Positions 12,136-13,403 of a DNA stretch of 13,403 nucleotides are shown here, in pieces; position 1 is the stretch's first letter, and each line of letters opens with the position of its first letter. A program made the translations under genes and the position numbers. The notes beneath the pieces are model-generated. The model saw only the letters and a program-made list of their open reading frames with translations. It ran no database searches and was not told the DNA's origin. The stretch is from Acidobacteriaceae bacterium (lineage in GTDB: Bacteria > Acidobacteriota > Terriglobia > Terriglobales > Acidobacteriaceae). The stretch spans positions 1-13,403 of the forward strand of contig PMBA01000317.1 in NCBI GenBank assembly GCA_003152795.1, read 5' to 3'.

Positions 12136-13364
12136 TGGCTCAGCAGGGTACAGTTTTTGAAAGTCACGGTAGTTGGTATGTGCGATGGTGGGAGAAAGTC
12201 CAGCAAGAGAACGGCTCCTTCAAGTGGGTCCACCCTTCGCGTCGTTTGGCGCGAAAGCGAGATTTCCCGAAGAAGTCCGAGGTCATGCCTCTAGCGAAGG
12301 AATTCATGGATCGGGTGAACCGCACGGCGAAATCGCCGAACGCGGGAATCACAATCGTGGAATTCTTCGAGAAGGTTTACTCTCCGGCGATCACAGGGAA
12401 GTTGGCTCGCTCGACCGTAAAGGGGTACAAGGATTCTTGGCGCTGTCACATCAAAGATCGTGTCATCGGTCGCGTCAGGGACTTCAGGACAGTGGACGGT
12501 GAAAGCCTGATGTGTGATATCGAAACCGCGAACAAGACGAAAACGGACGACTTGGCCCATGGAACGTACAAGCACATCAAGGTAACGCTTTCTGCGATGT
12601 TCACCTTTGCTAAACGTAAGGGCATTTACGAGGGCGTCAATCCGATGACCGGGGTCTCGATCCCCAAGGGCAAAAGGTACGGTCGGAAACGCCTTGCCTA
12701 TGCTCTTGGGGAAGTAGAAAAGCACCTTGAATTTTTTTCCGGAACGGAGCCTCTTGTCATCCTCACCGAGGAAGGTCCGTACACGCCCGAGATTACTCAG
12801 GGTGTCATTCGTGCGGTCATTGGTGTGGCGGCATTTGCTGGTTTGCGCGAGGGCGAAATTCGAGGGCAATGGTGGGAAGACGACGATGGGGACATTCTTA
12901 ACATCCGGCGTTCGGTCTGGAGGACTCACCTGAAAGATGAGACCAAGACTCACGAGGATGACGATGACCCCGGTGTCGTTCCGATCATCGAACCCCTTCG
13001 ATCTGTGCTCGACGCCATCAAGCCGGAGAGTGCTTCTGGCTGGATGTTCCCGAACACGATTGGCGGGGCGCTTGACTTGGACAACCTCGCCGACCGCGTG
13101 ATAAAGCCAATTTTCAAGGCAAACGGGCTTAAGTGGAAAGGCTGGCATGCATATCGCCGAGGCCTAGCCACGAACCTGCATGAACTCGGTGTTCCTGATA
13201 TTGTGATCCAAGCGATACTCAGGCACGAGGACATCAGAACGACGCAGCGGAGCTATATCAAGACTGTGCCGCAAGTCGTCACTGCCGCCATGAAACGGCT
13301 TGAGTCTCAGGTCGCTTGTACAGCAGTTGTACAGCAAAAAACACCGAGCGATTTGGTAAACTAA
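12135..13364 (+). CDS. Tyrosine recombinase / integrase
   Basis: 409 aa from ATG 12135, with AAGGAGG at 12121-12127. It cuts and rejoins DNA at an attachment site through a covalent tyrosine intermediate. The N-terminal arm-binding-like part (about 1-60) is followed by a core-binding helical domain (about 72-175) and a catalytic domain carrying Arg238 (GLREGEI), a probable Lys271, His338-x-x-Arg341 (WHAYRRG), His364 (LRHED) and Tyr374 (QRSYIK). All expected catalytic residues are present, so the gene looks intact. The last 30 residues are encoded partly by an 11-bp-period repeat. The stop is 16 nt before a tRNA gene, which marks a probable integration locus. Confidence 0.93.
   Translation: MAQQGTVFESHGSWYVRWWEKVQQENGSFKWVHPSRRLARKRDFPKKSEVMPLAKEFMDRVNRTAKSPNAGITIVEFFEKVYSPAITGKLARSTVKGYKDSWRCHIKDRVIGRVRDFRTVDGESLMCDIETANKTKTDDLAHGTYKHIKVTLSAMFTFAKRKGIYEGVNPMTGVSIPKGKRYGRKRLAYALGEVEKHLEFFSGTEPLVILTEEGPYTPEITQGVIRAVIGVAAFAGLREGEIRGQWWEDDDGDILNIRRSVWRTHLKDETKTHEDDDDPGVVPIIEPLRSVLDAIKPESASGWMFPNTIGGALDLDNLADRVIKPIFKANGLKWKGWHAYRRGLATNLHELGVPDIVIQAILRHEDIRTTQRSYIKTVPQVVTAAMKRLESQVACTAVVQQKTPSDLVN
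13316..13336. repeat. Two direct copies of TTGTACAGCA at the 3' end of the integrase gene
   Basis: Exact copies at 13316-13325 and 13327-13336, giving an 11-bp period. They lie 45-65 bp from the tRNA gene. Short direct repeats this close to an attachment site can be arm-type or excisionase sites. Confidence 0.45.
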
Positions 13365-13380
13365 ACAAAGCAAACCAGAA

Positions 13381-13403
13381 GCCGACGTAGCTCAGTTGGT
13401 AGA
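13381..13403 (+). tRNA. 5' part of a tRNA gene, possibly tRNA-Thr (partial)
   Basis: The last 23 bases form the 5' acceptor strand GCCGACG, TA, the D-stem GCTC and the D-loop AGTTGGTAGA, a standard bacterial tRNA start. The sequence is close to the 5' part of tRNA-Thr genes as I remember them, but the anticodon is outside the window. It begins 16 nt after the integrase stop. Confidence 0.85.

Noticed and set aside
12291..13148. 285-codon minus frame antisense to the integrase
   Set aside because: The integrase has every catalytic residue and strong start signals. The antisense frame has no recognisable motifs and is best explained as a shadow.

Overview
The window looks like the integrase-proximal part of an integrated mobile element (phage-like or integrative-plasmid-like) in a moderately GC-rich bacterium, probably an acidobacterium. 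The taxonomic hint comes from the TonB C-terminal-domain protein at 4102-5262, whose ending is of a type I associate with Acidobacteriota, and from the general style of the small genes. This is recognition from memory, not a search.

Layout. At the right edge an excisionase-like winged-helix gene (11791-12135) overlaps a tyrosine integrase (12135-13364) by one base. Sixteen bases later the 5' end of a tRNA gene begins (13381 to the window edge). Most other genes run leftward on the minus strand. These are a Cys4 zinc-finger protein (11015-11716), a Gp37/Gp68 (DUF5131)-type cysteine-cluster protein (9890-10813), a 62-aa protein (9674-9862), a DNA-binding-like protein (8823-9608) that overlaps an orphan cytosine-C5 DNA methyltransferase (7609-8826) by 4 nt, and three small phage-type genes (7105-7425, 6724-7017, 6169-6477). 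The small genes are separated by GC-rich hairpins and repeated intergenic blocks.

A cargo-like island follows: a four-helix membrane protein and a TonB-like exported protein (minus), facing a plus-strand alpha/alpha-toroid-like protein (3315-4079). The left part holds a 67-aa gene, a replication-initiator-like protein of 501 aa (1265-2770), and two further hypotheticals.

Two observations stand out. First, the methyltransferase gene carries a second, fully overlapping 339-codon same-strand frame (7710-8729). It has its own Shine-Dalgarno sequence, and its five W/G-x-(T/S)-P motifs coincide one for one with five (L/V/W)-(A/G)-(D/E)-(A/S) motifs of the methyltransferase frame. Second, the replication gene carries clusters of phased, partly palindromic direct repeats in the segment encoding its disordered linker (about 2170-2421). 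This is the arrangement of a lambda-like origin inside its own initiator gene.

Working model (inference): integrase plus excisionase move the element at a tRNA locus, the 501-aa protein starts replication from repeats inside its own gene, and the methyltransferase with its coupled DNA-binding partner modifies element DNA. The membrane/TonB/toroid genes are passengers. No capsid, tail, relaxase or conjugation genes are visible.
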